Source: Papaver somniferum
Taxonomy: Eukaryota; Streptophyta; Magnoliopsida; Ranunculales; Papaveraceae
Direction: 5' to 3'
DNA length: 64,000 nt
Assembly (NCBI RefSeq): GCF_003573695.1
Contig: NC_039365.1
Location: forward strand, 80,549,082 to 80,613,081
A program made the translations under genes and the position numbers. Positions 63,441 through 64,000 of this stretch are shown piece by piece. The notes under the pieces were generated by a model, which made no database searches, had not been told where the DNA came from, and saw only the letters and a program-made list of their open reading frames with translations. Position 1 is the stretch's first letter; every line of letters begins with the position of its first letter.

Positions 63441-64000
63441 ATAAGCCATAAGAAGAAGCTAATCTTTGGATGACACTAATGATTCCAGATATAATGAAAA
63501 ATAAAAGTAGTTAGTATCTGGACCTTGTTATCAACTAAATTATCATAGTTGAATTTAACAGAAAATACCTTTGAGCTAGTTAGGAATCATTCCATAACAT
63601 CATCCAGAAGATTATTAAAAGCAAAAAAATTTAGTTAGTCTAAGAGAATCGTCCACCCATTTCTTGCAAGAAGATTAAGCCTCCTTGGAATACCGAAATT
63701 CCATACAATACCATACAATACCATTTGCACTTTTCTTTACAACGTCTACAATTTGACGATAAATTAAAAGAACCTATACTTATATGTTGCTTAGATGATG
63801 TTCAAACTTTAAACCCTTTAATTTATAAGTACATAAGGAAAAAATTTGATTTAGTTTTGGATGAAAAAGCATATTAGAAACGGGCTTAATAGGAAAAAAA
63901 GTGTCGCGGACATGCAACACACATGCTCACTACTTGTATTATAAGGGGTGCTAGTTTATGAGCTAATATTTATAAGAGCTTGGATGAGGTCATCCTTAAT
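63441..64000 (+). other. unassigned right edge
   Basis: No gene. A direct repeat CCATACAATA occurs at about 63703 and 63713. At 63928, TCACTACTTGTATTATAAGG resembles a Helitron 5' terminus on the plus strand, running out of the window. Confidence 0.3.

Overview
The window is plant nuclear DNA, probably a eudicot. GT-AG introns split its genes. The intact gene is the plant GPCR-type G protein (GTG/COLD1/GPHR) family, and most of the rest is LTR retrotransposon, MULE, LINE and Helitron sequence. Several LTR families look to me like ones seen in poppy-like genomes (Papaver/Papaveraceae). That is recollection, not proof.

Layout. 1-2667: remnant of a copia-like element with a CCHC knuckle. 2668-31274: a three-level nest of LTR retrotransposons. 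Element A has ~2.75 kb LTRs; its internal region has lost gag and most of pol but keeps an integrase tail and a complete antisense gene with a plant mobile domain (PMD). Element B (332-bp LTRs, minus strand, no recognisable gag-pol, TSD TCATC) sits inside the 3' LTR of A. Element C (15475-29465, TSD CAACT) sits inside B. C is a full-length Ty3/gypsy element of the Tat type, shown by a second RNase H after the usual one, and carries a multi-exon antisense gene before its 3' LTR. 31275-34490: 3' end of a copia-like element and an older fragment of the same LTR. 34531-34810: LINE tail.

34832-44150: a 9.3-kb Mutator-like element with 34-bp terminal inverted repeats. It carries a decayed transposase-OTU protease gene (minus), a PMD gene (plus), a small SANT/Myb-like ORF (plus), and about 25 short fold-back repeats that lie outside recognisable exons. 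Its right end is 270 bp upstream of the start codon of the GTG gene (44420-49592, 13 exons, 467 aa), the best-supported host gene here.

50629-52312: a 1.7-kb TIR element filled with a different fold-back motif, including a 63-bp-arm hairpin with one mismatch. Its right end is ~135 bp upstream of an unnamed coiled-coil gene (52448-53633). On the minus strand at 54148-56163 lies a four-exon small gene that looks prefoldin-like (ASNSD1-uORF-like). 56737 onward: a Helitron 3' end, scattered gene fragments, a third palindrome array (about 16 copies built on TGCATAAC/GTTATGCA), and a decayed LINE at the right edge.

The host genes are independent of one another. The main theme is mobile DNA acquiring antisense or accessory genes (PMD twice, in two unrelated transposon classes) and three unrelated families of short fold-back arrays. 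No tRNA, rRNA or CRISPR was seen.
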